Origin: Ignavibacteriales bacterium
GTDB taxonomy: Bacteria; Bacteroidota; Ignavibacteria; Ignavibacteriales; Ignavibacteriaceae
Assembly (NCBI GenBank): GCA_016709155.1
Contig: JADJEI010000013.1
Span: 124,001-188,000 of the forward strand
Direction: 5' to 3'
DNA length: 64,000 bases
Part shown: piece after piece, positions 55,712 to 64,000 of the stretch
Layout: every line of letters begins with the position of its first letter
How positions within the stretch are numbered: the stretch's first letter is position 1
Notes under the pieces: model-generated
The model's input: only the letters and a program-made list of their open reading frames with translations
Database searches by the model: none
Told to the model about the DNA's origin: nothing
Made by a program: the position numbers and the translations under genes

Positions 55712-56158
55712 ATGCTTGATGACTTAGATATTAAAATACTAAGAACGCTCCAAAAAAATGGAAGAACAAAAAGAAATAAACTGGCAGAAGAAGTAGGATT
55801 ATCAATTCCCTCTGTCAGTGAAAGATTAAATAAACTAGAAGAAAAAGGAATCATTGAAGGATACTATACAAAACTAAACCGAAAAGCATTTGGTTATGAC
55901 ATAACCGCTTACATTTATGTTTTAATGGAGTCTTCAAAACACTATCCTGCTTTAATTTCCCGCGTTGATAAAATATCGGAAATTCTCGAATGCCATTCAA
56001 TTTTAGGTGATGGTTCACATTTATTGAAAGCTGTCGTTAAAAATCGAGAAGCTCTCGAAAAATTATTAAGTCAGATCCAATCTTTCCCCGGCGTTACTTC
56101 AACAAAGACTACTTACGTTTTATCTACAATCAAAGAAACAACTTCAATTACAATCTAA
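55712..56158 (+). CDS. Lrp/AsnC-family transcriptional regulator
   Basis: The 148-residue protein has an N-terminal winged helix (LDDLDIKILRTLQKNGRTKR, LAEEVGLSIPSVSERLNKLE, IIEGYYTKLN) and a C-terminal RAM ligand-binding domain (YIYVLMESSKHYPALISRV, SILGDGSHLLKAVVKNREAL). Lrp-type proteins sense amino acids and control nitrogen genes. It lies 27 bases upstream of glnA in the same direction, so regulation of glnA and its own gene in response to an amino acid is a reasonable inference. Confidence 0.9.
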   Translation: MLDDLDIKILRTLQKNGRTKRNKLAEEVGLSIPSVSERLNKLEEKGIIEGYYTKLNRKAFGYDITAYIYVLMESSKHYPALISRVDKISEILECHSILGDGSHLLKAVVKNREALEKLLSQIQSFPGVTSTKTTYVLSTIKETTSITI

Positions 56159-56185
56159 ATTATTTTATAGAAAGGTGAACAACTT

Positions 56186-57613
56186 ATGGCTAAATCGGAA
56201 ACTGCAGTAAATAATATTCTAAAGTTTATAAAAGATAAAGGGATAAAATTTGTGGATTTAAAGTTCATGGATTTCCCCGGACAGTGGCAGCATTTTACAG
56301 TTCCTGTCACACAATTCAACGCAGGTTCATTTGAGGAGGGGTTTGGATTTGATGGTTCATCAATCCGCGGATGGAAAGCAATTCACGAAAGCGATATGCT
56401 TTTAATTCCCGATCCGGGAACAATGTTTGTTGATCTTTTTATCGAAGCCCCAACACTCAGTTTAATTTGTGATGTATATGAACCGGCAACAAAAGAAAAA
56501 TATTCACGCTGCCCGCGGAACATTGCGCAAAAGGCTGAAGCTTATCTCATCTCAACAGGATTAGCTGATACAGTTTATTACGGGCCCGAAGCTGAGTTTT
56601 TTATTTTTGATGATGTCAGATTTGATTCGCAGCCTAACGGAAGTTTTTACGTTGTTGATTCAATAGAAGGAAAATGGAATAGTGGAAGAGAAGAAAATCC
56701 AAACCTTGGTTATAAGCCAAGATTTAAAGAAGGATATTTTCCCGTTCCTCCAACAGATTCTTTAATGGATTTAAGAAATGAAATGGTAACCAATCTTATC
56801 AATTGCGGAATTGATGTTGAAGCGCAGCATCACGAGGTTGCAAGCGGCGGGCAGTGTGAGATTGATTTACGTTTTATGCCTCTTGTAAAAGCTGCTGATC
56901 AGTTATTGATGTTTAAATACATAGTGAAGAACACTGCAAAGAAGAATAACAAAACCGTTACATACATGCCTAAACCAATTTTTGGCGATAACGGAAGCGG
57001 TATGCATGTTCATACTTCACTTTGGAAAAAAGGCAAACCACTTTTTGCGGGATCAGGATATGCAGGATTGAGCGAAATGGGATTATACTTTATCGGTGGA
57101 TTGTTAAAACACGCAGCAAGCTTACTTGCATTTACAAATCCAACTACAAACTCTTACAAACGATTAGTCCCCGGATTTGAAGCTCCCGTTAATCTTGCAT
57201 ACTCACAAAGAAACAGAAGTGCATCAATACGAATTCCAATGTACTCGTCTTCACCAAAAGCAAAACGTGTTGAGTTTAGATGTCCAGATGCTTCAGGCAA
57301 TCCTTATCTCGGATTTTCTGCAATGCTTATGGCAGGATTAGATGGAGTGATAAACAGAATTGACCCCGGTGAACCACTTGATAAAGATATTTATGATATG
57401 GAACCGGAAGAATTAAAAAATGTACCTTCAACTCCTGGCAGTTTGGAAGCTGCATTAAAAGCTCTGGAAAATGATCACGAGTATTTACTAAAAGGTGATG
57501 TATTTACTGAAGATGTAATCGAAACATGGATAAAATATAAAATGGATAAAGAAGTTAAGCCAATGGCTCTTCAACCACATCCTTATGAATTTAGTCTGTA
57601 TTACGATGTTTAA
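56186..57613 (+). CDS. glnA: glutamine synthetase, type I
   Basis: GlnA makes glutamine from glutamate, ammonia and ATP. The 475-residue protein has the beta-grasp start (VDLKFMDFPGQWQHFTVP), GFGFDGSSIRGW, the metal ligands in YYGPEAEFFIFD and EAQHHEVASGGQCEID, NGSGMHVHTSLWK, and the catalytic NRSASIRIP segment. A tyrosine stands in KDIYDMEPEE, the place of the adenylylation site in GSI-beta enzymes (NLYDLPPEE), so covalent control is possible. The length is that of GSI-beta. AAAGGTG precedes the ATG. Confidence 0.95.
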   Translation: MAKSETAVNNILKFIKDKGIKFVDLKFMDFPGQWQHFTVPVTQFNAGSFEEGFGFDGSSIRGWKAIHESDMLLIPDPGTMFVDLFIEAPTLSLICDVYEPATKEKYSRCPRNIAQKAEAYLISTGLADTVYYGPEAEFFIFDDVRFDSQPNGSFYVVDSIEGKWNSGREENPNLGYKPRFKEGYFPVPPTDSLMDLRNEMVTNLINCGIDVEAQHHEVASGGQCEIDLRFMPLVKAADQLLMFKYIVKNTAKKNNKTVTYMPKPIFGDNGSGMHVHTSLWKKGKPLFAGSGYAGLSEMGLYFIGGLLKHAASLLAFTNPTTNSYKRLVPGFEAPVNLAYSQRNRSASIRIPMYSSSPKAKRVEFRCPDASGNPYLGFSAMLMAGLDGVINRIDPGEPLDKDIYDMEPEELKNVPSTPGSLEAALKALENDHEYLLKGDVFTEDVIETWIKYKMDKEVKPMALQPHPYEFSLYYDV

Positions 57614-57621
57614 GTTTTAAT

Positions 57622-57675
57622 CTCCGTGACTCTGTGGTGAAAAAAAATAACCGCAGAGGCACGGAGACACAGAGG
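57622..57675. repeat. palindromic repeat between convergent genes
   Basis: CTCCGTGACTCTGTGGT and ACCGCAGAGGCACGGAG form a near-perfect hairpin around an A-rich loop, followed by ACACAGAGG. It belongs to the same style of repeat as those at 24894 and 27749 and may also stop transcription from both sides. Confidence 0.65.
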
Positions 57676-57685
57676 AATGCAAATA

Positions 57686-58024
57686 TTATTTTTCTATCCA
57701 TTCCTTCCAAACTTCCGGTTTGTAACCAACAGTAACCAATCTTTCATTTCTTACAACTGGTGTTTTTAAAAGTAATGGATCAGCTAACAATTCATCTTCA
57801 ATATCAAAAACCATAAACTGCATTCCGCGATCTTTAAATCTTTTGCTCTCTCTGTCTATCAAATCGTCTAAAGGAATTACCTGGGAAATATTATCAAGTT
57901 CACCTTTAGCCAATCCTTTTTCAGTTAAATCTCTAAAGTGAAATGGAATTCTTCTCTCTTTAAAGTAGCGCTCAGCTTTTTGAGTTTCTTTACACTTCTT
58001 TGTGCCGATAATTTGGATAGCCAT
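57686..58024 (-). CDS. ArsC/Spx-family thioredoxin-fold protein
   Basis: The 112-residue protein begins IQIIGTKKCKETQKAERYFK, with a single cysteine (C11) in the ArsC position, and has RRIPFHFRDL and LLKTPVVRNERLVTVGYKPE, the cis-Pro loop typical of the ArsC/Spx/YffB group. It lacks the CxxC of Spx redox switches and the Arg triad of arsenate reductase is not evident, so a glutathione- or bacillithiol-dependent reductase is possible. It shares the bacillithiol context with bshA three genes away. It starts 5 bases from the rRNA methyltransferase stop. Confidence 0.8.
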   Translation of the reverse strand: MAIQIIGTKKCKETQKAERYFKERRIPFHFRDLTEKGLAKGELDNISQVIPLDDLIDRESKRFKDRGMQFMVFDIEDELLADPLLLKTPVVRNERLVTVGYKPEVWKEWIEK

Positions 58025-58029
58025 CTCGT

Positions 58030-59475
58030 TTATTTTGGAAAGTCCTTCGTAATTTCTTGCGTTCGTTTAGAGCGGGGGAAGCGGCTTTTAATACCGGTGT
58101 CGGTAATAACAGCGGTGCCTAAAAGATATTCCTGAAATTTAACTGCACATTGTCCGGTGCAATCTGATTTGGTTTTTATTGTTCCCCCCTCCACATAGGT
58201 TTTTAATCCTGATGTTGAATTAATTTGAAAAACATTTTTTGTGATCACATTCTCTAAAAATTCAGCGGCTTGAGTTTGAAGCACCAATGACCCATCCTTG
58301 TCGAAAGCAGCCAATTTAATTCCGTATCTTCTCATTAAAGAAAAACTTTGTTCTGAAAAATCTTTATTCAACATGTATAAGTCTTCATTGCGCTGAACAA
58401 ATAAATACTTGTTAAATTCTGTATGATCAATACCGAAATGGTCAGCAAGATAATTTAGTTTATCGCTGATTAGTTTATCGGTGCTTTCCATCAATCTTAT
58501 TGAAGCATAGGGTATTGGCATCAAATTGGGCGATTTAGTTTCGCCGGTCTTTTTAAGTTTTGCAATATAAAACCCTTCGCTGTCAATTTCCCAGGGTATA
58601 ATTCTCCTCGAAAATTTAAGTGAAGTATCATAGTGCTGACCACCATACTGGACAAACCCATCGTGGGTTTTCAACGGAATATTAATGCTTACCAGTTCCA
58701 ATGGATATTTATGAAGGACTTTATCAATAACAAATTCATTTTCTTCGGGTGTCATTGTGCAGGTTGAATAGACAATTTCGCCACCTACCTTTAACATTTT
58801 TATTGCGGCAACAAGTAATTTTATTTGCAAGTCTGAAAGTCGCAGTGCACGTCTGTGAGTCCACCAATTGTTAACTTCATTCCGCTTTTGCATAATCCCG
58901 AGACCGCTGCAGGGGGCGTCAACAAGAATCTTGTCGAAGTATCCTGAAAAATATCTGCTAAGATTTTCTCCTTTATTGTGAATCACTGCGGTATTTATAA
59001 GATTCATTCTTTCAACATTGTAACTCAGACTTTTGATTCTATCAGTCTGCGATTCATTAACGAGAAGTGAGCCGCGATTATTCATCATTGCAGCCATCTG
59101 TGTGGATTTACTGCCCGGGGCGGAACATAGATCTAAAACCAAATCTTTTTCTGTCGGGTTTAATATCATTGCAGGTACTGCTGATGAAAGACTTTGAATG
59201 TAATACAGCCCAATTATATGTTCAATTGTTTTTCCAACATAAATAAATCCGCTTTTAATCTTAAGTAGATTATTTGGAAAATCTAATTCTTCAGTTTCAA
59301 TTTTATAATTATCATAAAGTTTTTTACGAAGAAATTCTGTGGTTGTTTTAAGAGTGTTTACCCGGATGTAAACAGCGTAGTCTTTCTCTATATATTCAAG
59401 ATATTGTTTTGATGCATCTTCTCCATAAAGAGAATTTAGATAGGCGATAATTTCTACGCTTACAGGTATAGCCAT
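58030..59475 (-). CDS. rRNA (cytosine-C5) methyltransferase, RsmF/Nol1-Nop2-Sun family
   Basis: The 481-residue enzyme methylates C5 of cytosines in rRNA. The N-terminal RNA-binding part is YIRVNTLKTTTEF. The SAM site is DLCSAPGSKSTQMAA (motif I), and the two catalytic cysteines are in DAPCSGLGIM and YSTCTMTPEENE. The C-terminal part (about 320-480) resembles the RsmF pre-PUA/PUA-like region. Length fits RsmF better than RsmB (no NusB domain). The ATG at 59475 adjoins the next gene's stop. Confidence 0.88.
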   Translation of the reverse strand: MAIPVSVEIIAYLNSLYGEDASKQYLEYIEKDYAVYIRVNTLKTTTEFLRKKLYDNYKIETEELDFPNNLLKIKSGFIYVGKTIEHIIGLYYIQSLSSAVPAMILNPTEKDLVLDLCSAPGSKSTQMAAMMNNRGSLLVNESQTDRIKSLSYNVERMNLINTAVIHNKGENLSRYFSGYFDKILVDAPCSGLGIMQKRNEVNNWWTHRRALRLSDLQIKLLVAAIKMLKVGGEIVYSTCTMTPEENEFVIDKVLHKYPLELVSINIPLKTHDGFVQYGGQHYDTSLKFSRRIIPWEIDSEGFYIAKLKKTGETKSPNLMPIPYASIRLMESTDKLISDKLNYLADHFGIDHTEFNKYLFVQRNEDLYMLNKDFSEQSFSLMRRYGIKLAAFDKDGSLVLQTQAAEFLENVITKNVFQINSTSGLKTYVEGGTIKTKSDCTGQCAVKFQEYLLGTAVITDTGIKSRFPRSKRTQEITKDFPK

Positions 59476-59909
59476 TTAGTATCTTACCAGATTCAGCATT
59501 CGAAAGATTTCACTAATAATGTTTGAGGAGTATTTAATCTCTATACCCGTTTTTGATAAGGTTGAAAGAATATCTTTGATAATGTTATCAAGATATAACT
59601 CATATTTTTTTACTGACTTATTAATTTCATCTCCATCATTTGGAATCAAAATTTCAGCCGGCAGTTTTTTGTTTGAATAGATCAGATATTTGGCGCGGTT
59701 GTAATCATTAACTTGTAGAAAACTCTCGCCGTCTGAATTTAGTATTTCAAAACTCCCGAAAAATTCTTCACCAAGATGCAAAGCTTTACCGGGCAGTTTT
59801 ACTTTTTGCAATTTATCTGTTGAAATAAAATCATCCGGAAAATTTTTTATTCCCCGGTAATAATTTTTTCAACATACTGCTTAATAAATTCTTTATCATT
59901 CAACTGCAT
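59476..59909 (-). pseudogene. hypothetical protein of about 145 residues, one frameshift
   Basis: An ATG at 59909 opens MQLNDKEFIKQYVEKIITG, then a one-base shift within the A/T-rich stretch 59837-59855 is needed to continue NFPDDFISTDKLQKVKLPGK and onward through GEEFFGSFEILNSDGESFLQ to LVRY. The second piece alone is open from 59811. I recognise no family; the middle has a small beta domain followed by two helices. The restored start overlaps the preceding gene by 14 bases, which supports one continuous gene. Context: between an m5C methyltransferase and a deoxyribosyltransferase-like gene. Confidence 0.5.
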
Positions 59910-60318
59910 TTTTCCGGATAAAATTTTTAACACACTTAGTAATTTCGTCAACTTCGAGATACTGCTTGACAGTTAAAAGTTCAGAATTGCACCCGGAGAT
60001 CATAGCCGAGACTTTATCAACATCGCTGCTGTATAATGCCAGCACAGGCTTTTTCAATTGATAGAGAGTATAGGCTAATTCGAATCCAACACCTAAAGAT
60101 GCTCCGGAAACTTCGGCGATTACCATCTGACAACTTTCCAACCATTTCATATCTCTTTTATAAATCTGCTTATCCGTAAGAGGGAAGGCGGGTTTGAAAT
60201 TAGAATTTAATTCTGATAGTGCAGTATGACCGAGAGAGTTAACAATCGCGATAATTTCTTTATAATTTTTTTGATAAGAGGTGTCGCCTTTAATAGCACC
60301 AGCACAATAGATAATCAT
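59896..60318 (-). CDS. nucleoside 2-deoxyribosyltransferase-like protein (RCL/DNPH1-like)
   Basis: The 140-residue protein starts IIYCAGAIKGDTSYQKNYKE, then has DMKWLESCQMVIAEVSGASL, GVGFELAYTLYQLKKPVLAL, the layout of the small deoxyribosyltransferase/DNPH1 family that cleaves deoxynucleotide N-glycosidic bonds (SGAS nucleotide loop, GFELAY with the catalytic glutamate). The role may be nucleotide-pool cleaning. It lies 1 base from the bshA stop in the same operon. Confidence 0.8.
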   Translation of the reverse strand: MIIYCAGAIKGDTSYQKNYKEIIAIVNSLGHTALSELNSNFKPAFPLTDKQIYKRDMKWLESCQMVIAEVSGASLGVGFELAYTLYQLKKPVLALYSSDVDKVSAMISGCNSELLTVKQYLEVDEITKCVKNFIRKNAVE

Positions 60319-60319
60319 T

Positions 60320-61444
60320 TTAATTTTCTAAAATATTTTGATAATGTTTTTCATACATCGGAACTACTTTTGAAACATCGAACAACTGTACAGCGCGCTC
60401 TCGTGCATTTTTTGAAAAGAGGGAATATTTTTTTTCATTAGTCAAAAGATCAATTGCATATTTCGCCATACGTTCGACATCACCGATCTCAGCGATAAAT
60501 CCGCTCTCATTATGCTTTACAAGTTCCGGCAGCCCCCCCACGCTTGAACTAATTACAGGTAAACCGCATGCCATTGCTTCAAGTGCAGCTAATCCAAAAC
60601 TTTCGGATTGAGAAGGAATCAAAAATAAATCAGCCGAGTTTAGAATTTCTACAAGCCCATCTTGTTTGCCTAAGAATTTTACATCGTCGCATAGATCAAG
60701 CTGACGGCAAAGTCTTTCGCATTCAGATCGCTCGGGTCCATCTCCAACAAGTAAAAGTTTTGATGGCACTTCTTTTTTAACAAGATCAAAAATTCTGATC
60801 GTATCGGGAACACGTTTAACAGGACGAAAATTAGAAGTGTGAATTAGAATTTTTTCACCCTTCGGAGCAATGTGTCTTTTGTGTATGCAGTGCTCAAGAG
60901 GTTTAAATATTGATGTGTCCACAAAGTTTGGAATTACTTCGATGTCCTTTTCGATATCATAATTGGTCAAAGTTTTTTCTTTCAAAAATTTAGATACTGC
61001 AGTAACCCCATTGCTTTCTTCAATGCTGAATTTTACAAGCGGCAAAAAAGATGGTTCAAGTCCAACCAAAGTTATATCAGTTCCATGAAGGGTAGTGGTA
61101 ATTTTTAAATCCTTTTTTGTTTTCATTACTTGTTTGGCAAGAAAAGCACTGATAGCGTGTGGGATAGCATAGTGAACATGCAGCAGATCCAATTTTTCGA
61201 ATTGAGCAACCTCGGCCATTTTGCTTGCAAGAGCAAGTGCATAAAGTGGAAACTCAAACAGCGGGTAGCTGCTTGTTTCAACTTCGTGAAAAACAATATT
61301 CTCTACGAAATGATTTAGTCTGAAAGGCAAAGCGTAACTGATGAAATGAACTTCATGCCCGCGCTGCGCAAGATATTTTCCGAGTTCTGTTGCAATTACT
61401 CCGCTGCCGCCGTAAGTGGGATAGCAGGTTATTCCTATTTTCAT
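60320..61444 (-). CDS. bshA: N-acetyl-alpha-D-glucosaminyl L-malate synthase
   Basis: BshA transfers GlcNAc from UDP-GlcNAc to L-malate, the first step of bacillithiol synthesis. The 374-residue GT4 protein begins KIGITCYPTYGGSGVIATEL, has HVHYAIPHAISAFLAK, TTLHGTDITLVGLEPSFLPL and the GT4 nucleotide-sugar motif PSQSESFGLAALEAMACGLP. These are close to the BshA pattern and differ from general GT4 enzymes in the TCYPTYGGSG start. BshB and BshC are not in the window. It overlaps the M28 gene by 4 bases. Confidence 0.9.
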   Translation of the reverse strand: MKIGITCYPTYGGSGVIATELGKYLAQRGHEVHFISYALPFRLNHFVENIVFHEVETSSYPLFEFPLYALALASKMAEVAQFEKLDLLHVHYAIPHAISAFLAKQVMKTKKDLKITTTLHGTDITLVGLEPSFLPLVKFSIEESNGVTAVSKFLKEKTLTNYDIEKDIEVIPNFVDTSIFKPLEHCIHKRHIAPKGEKILIHTSNFRPVKRVPDTIRIFDLVKKEVPSKLLLVGDGPERSECERLCRQLDLCDDVKFLGKQDGLVEILNSADLFLIPSQSESFGLAALEAMACGLPVISSSVGGLPELVKHNESGFIAEIGDVERMAKYAIDLLTNEKKYSLFSKNARERAVQLFDVSKVVPMYEKHYQNILEN

Positions 61445-62996
61445 TTTTCTTCTACTTTTTTATCTACTATTATTTTGTGATCAAGATTGGAAATATTGTC
61501 TATAATATTATAAACCAATTTTACAGTTTTTTCAATTTTATTAAAATTAATTTTTTCAAAATCGTCTGAAGGTTTATGATAATCACTCAGCATGTAATCA
61601 TAAAAGAAAACAATCGGGATTCCATGCTTAGCATAATTATAGTGGTCACTTCTATAATAAATTTTTTCAGGATCATTAGGATCATCAAATTTATAATCAA
61701 AGACGAACTGAGTACTTTTATTATTTTCAGTTTCAACAATCTGTTTTAATTCGCTGCTAAGTTTATCAGAGCCAACAGAAAAGATAGTGTCTATACTTTC
61801 TCTACCCACCATATCAATATTTATTTGCGCAGAAATTTTTTCGAGTGCAGGGAAATTATTAGTAAAATACTCCGAACCAAATAATCCTTTTTCTTCAGCA
61901 GTGTGGAATACAATCAACACAGATCGTTTATTATTTCGATTGGCTGCTAAGACTTTGGCTACTTCAAGAACAGATACTGTGCCGGAGCCGTCATCATCTG
62001 CGCCGTTGTATATTTCTCCATTCTGAACGCCGAGATGATCGTAATGTGTGCCAACAGCAATATATTCATCCTTCAGTTGCTCGTCTGTGCCCTCAATGAC
62101 TCCGACTACATTATATGCTTTTCGAATTTCTGAATATACGTGAAAATTAATTTTAAATTTTTCACTCATTATAAAATGCGGCAGCCTCGAATTTGATTTT
62201 GAAATTGAAACAAGCGAATCATAACTGAATGGTTGATTATCAAAAAGTCTTGGCAGTGAATTTCTATTAAATGACAGTGAGACGAAATTCTCTTTGTCTG
62301 ACGCTGCATCGTAAAGTTTAAAATTTGGACGTGCGGCAAAGCGTTTGATAAATTCCCAATACATTTGATACTGCTCGGATATCGGAATTATGCATCCAAG
62401 TGCGCCGTGGTCCTTGGCATTTTTAATTTTATATTCATTTGATGAATAGTCGGTTTCGTCCTCCCCCTTAAAAAAATCTTCACTTTCGTCAGATGGCTCG
62501 CCGGAAAATAAAACAACATACTTTCCTGCGACATTAATATCAGAATAATCATCATAATTGTTTCTTTGTGCCGTTATGCCATAACCCGCAAAAACAAGTG
62601 CGGTTGTTGTGTCAGCATCAAACGCGTCTTCCATTCGGCTGAAAAAATCTTCGCGGAAATTAAAACTATGGACAAGATTATTATCATCAAGGAAATTCAA
62701 AGTGGAATTAGTATCAATCGAGCTAACCGAAACATCAAATGGTTGTAGATAGCTGGAGTCAGAAAAGAACGGCTTCACACCGTATTTTTTAATTGAGTGG
62801 AAATGTACAGCGCCGCTAATCTTTCGCCTTTCGTCGTTGCTTCTCTGCCTTCTAATTCATCCGAAGAAAGAAATTCCAGATTTGTTTTAATATTGTTGAT
62901 GTTAAAATCATCATTTTTTTGGTTAATTATTGAGTTGCTGCTGCAACCCATAGCTATTGTAAGAACAATAAGCGTTAATCCAATTATTTTTTTCAT
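61441..62996 (-). pseudogene. M28-family aminopeptidase lipoprotein, single frameshift
   Basis: The start at 62996 encodes a lipoprotein signal (TIAMGC) and the usual M28 opening FLSSDELEGREATTKGERLA. The frame breaks at a run of six A (62785-62790); beyond it, from 62778, YGVKPFFSDSSYLQPFDV continues. A PA domain (KNAKDHGALGCIIP) is followed by zinc-site motifs GTHYDHLG, YNGADDDGSGTVSVLE, HTAEEKGLFGSEYF, INIDMVGR and YYRSDHYNYAKHGIP. All ligands look intact. The enzyme would be an envelope aminopeptidase. One extra A explains the break, so a sequencing error is likely. Confidence 0.85.
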
Positions 62997-63090
62997 AAGA
63001 ATTATTTAATGATTTAATATTGATATATACCAGTCAAAAAATACTTATTCTTTTTATTTTAAACTAAACCAATTTATTAAGTTGAATTTG

Positions 63091-64000
63091 ATGCAATTAC
63101 ACAAATACCTGAAACTATTCGATAGTAATTACCTAAAAGAGAAAATATTTAGGCGTGAGATTGAAAACTCATTCCCCACCGGTAAAAATTATGCTCTTCC
63201 TAAAGTAAAATATGCAACGAAAGAGTCGCTTGATAGTTTTAAAATGAATTTTCCTTTTTCTTTTTATGCGAGAAATTCCTCTGCTGATTATTCTACATGG
63301 CTTGAACGAATTGAAAATAATGCTAATACTATTTCATCGGCAGATGAACTGATTGATAATATTTTTACTTTTTTTAATGGAGAGAAATTCTCCCTTGATG
63401 AAAAAATTAATTGGAATACAGATAATAAATCTAAATTTACATGGGCTGAAGATTTAAGCTGGAAAATAGATTATCTAAACTTTCCACAGGGAGTCGATCC
63501 GGAATATGCATGGCACCTTGGCAGGTTTGAATTTGGTTTCATTTTAGCTAAAGCATATTTGCTTACGTCTAATGAAAAATATTTACAAAAATATGTTGAC
63601 TTCCTTAGTGAGTTTAGCAGTATGGCGACATATTGCACAGGAATTCAGTGGGTCAAATCATCAGAAGTTTCAATTCGACTTATCAACTGCCTGTTAAGTT
63701 TCGGAATGGTTATCCATTCTCCATCAATTAATGATACAGTAATAAATTCTTTCCTAAGACTAATTTTACTTCATGCTGTTTACATAGAGAACAATCTTGA
63801 AACAAAAATATACCGCGGCTATGAGTATCTCCTCAGCCTGTTAAGTCTTGGAATGGTGGGGGTTCTTTTTGCCGATACGCAATATGGAAAAAGAAATCTG
63901 AAATTTGCCTTCGCAGAACTTGAACAGGAAATACGTTCTCAAGTTCACAAAGATGGTGTAAGTATCCATCAGTCTGTGTCGTATCACGAATTGATTATTA
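63091..64000 (+). CDS. heparinase II/III-family protein, N-terminal part
   Basis: The frame is open from ATG at 63091 to the right edge (303 codons). It shows the helical-barrel domain of the heparinase II/III and alginate-lyase-type family: YAWHLGRFEFGFILAKAYLL, GIQWVKSSEVSIRLIN, ENNLETKIYRGYEYLLSLLS and HKDGVSIHQSVSYHELII. The lyase domain proper would lie beyond the window. There is no signal peptide, so in this gene family it is often part of a capsule or O-antigen locus rather than a secreted lyase. It is divergent from the M28 gene. Confidence 0.82.
   Translation, partial: MQLHKYLKLFDSNYLKEKIFRREIENSFPTGKNYALPKVKYATKESLDSFKMNFPFSFYARNSSADYSTWLERIENNANTISSADELIDNIFTFFNGEKFSLDEKINWNTDNKSKFTWAEDLSWKIDYLNFPQGVDPEYAWHLGRFEFGFILAKAYLLTSNEKYLQKYVDFLSEFSSMATYCTGIQWVKSSEVSIRLINCLLSFGMVIHSPSINDTVINSFLRLILLHAVYIENNLETKIYRGYEYLLSLLSLGMVGVLFADTQYGKRNLKFAFAELEQEIRSQVHKDGVSIHQSVSYHELII

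Noticed and set aside
1..64000. tRNA or rRNA genes
   Set aside because: Spacers were read for cloverleaf-like and conserved rRNA strings; none was convincing, though a tRNA search program was not available.

Overview
The window looks like a piece of an Ignavibacteria-type chromosome (Bacteroidota/Chlorobiota group). The DNA is AT-rich. Several secreted proteins end in type IX secretion (T9SS) sorting domains of the NYPNPFNPSTTIKYQIP type. There is a PorV-like outer-membrane protein, a GWxTD-domain gene, a BshA-type glycosyltransferase (bacillithiol), and two promoters of the Bacteroidota pattern TTG-N20/21-TAnnTTTG. The taxonomic call is inference from these features only. I see no rRNA or tRNA gene, CRISPR array, transposase or phage gene.

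Layout. 1-12.2 kb is a dense plus-strand run of envelope and housekeeping genes: end of miaB, a SPOR protein, a metallo-beta-lactamase-fold protein, a sigma-54-type activator, lptE, a GT2 glycosyltransferase, a TPR protein, a DNA glycosylase, a GT9 glycosyltransferase, DUF3108, a CPBP protease, a zinc-ribbon protein, cdsA and rimO. From 12.2 to 17.0 kb three genes (GWxTD, BamA-like, UbiA-like) are broken by many frameshifts, while a PfkB kinase between them and rnhB-yraN after them are intact. 18.2-24.6 kb holds three minus-strand secreted proteins: a damaged multihaem cytochrome with a T9SS domain, a damaged large T9SS protein with a shortened sorting domain, and a lipoprotein. 24.6-25.8 kb is non-coding and carries a palindromic repeat plus a second copy of the cytochrome leader in front of an orphan signal peptide. 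Then follow gdhA, cysS (short C-terminus), two secreted proteins, a GlcD-like oxidase with a 178-bp duplicated 5' end, a glycosyltransferase, miaA, a sensor kinase, an ECF sigma/anti-sigma pair and small redox/zinc proteins. 38.9-49.4 kb is an outer-membrane block: SurA-like chaperone (frameshifted), TonB-dependent receptor, giant Ca-binding-type secreted protein, PorV-like protein and a T9SS protein with starch-binding-like modules.

49.4-55.5 kb is the most unusual part. A 21-bp tandem repeat array lies beside a membrane-anchored SGNH-hydrolase/TPR gene that appears to start at ATT. This gene is divergent from a carbamoyltransferase-SxtJ-DUF5989-small basic protein-GT2 operon that is interspersed with palindromic repeats. 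I regard this as the best candidate for a poorly described system, probably modifying an extracellular or envelope glycan. The window ends with lrp-glnA, an ArsC/Spx-like protein, an rRNA m5C methyltransferase, a deoxyribosyltransferase-like protein, bshA, a frameshifted M28 peptidase and the start of a heparinase II/III-family gene.

Many of the frameshifts sit in or next to homopolymers, and the protein sequence on both sides remains well conserved. Sequencing or assembly error is therefore at least as likely as gene decay, and every pseudogene call here carries that caveat.
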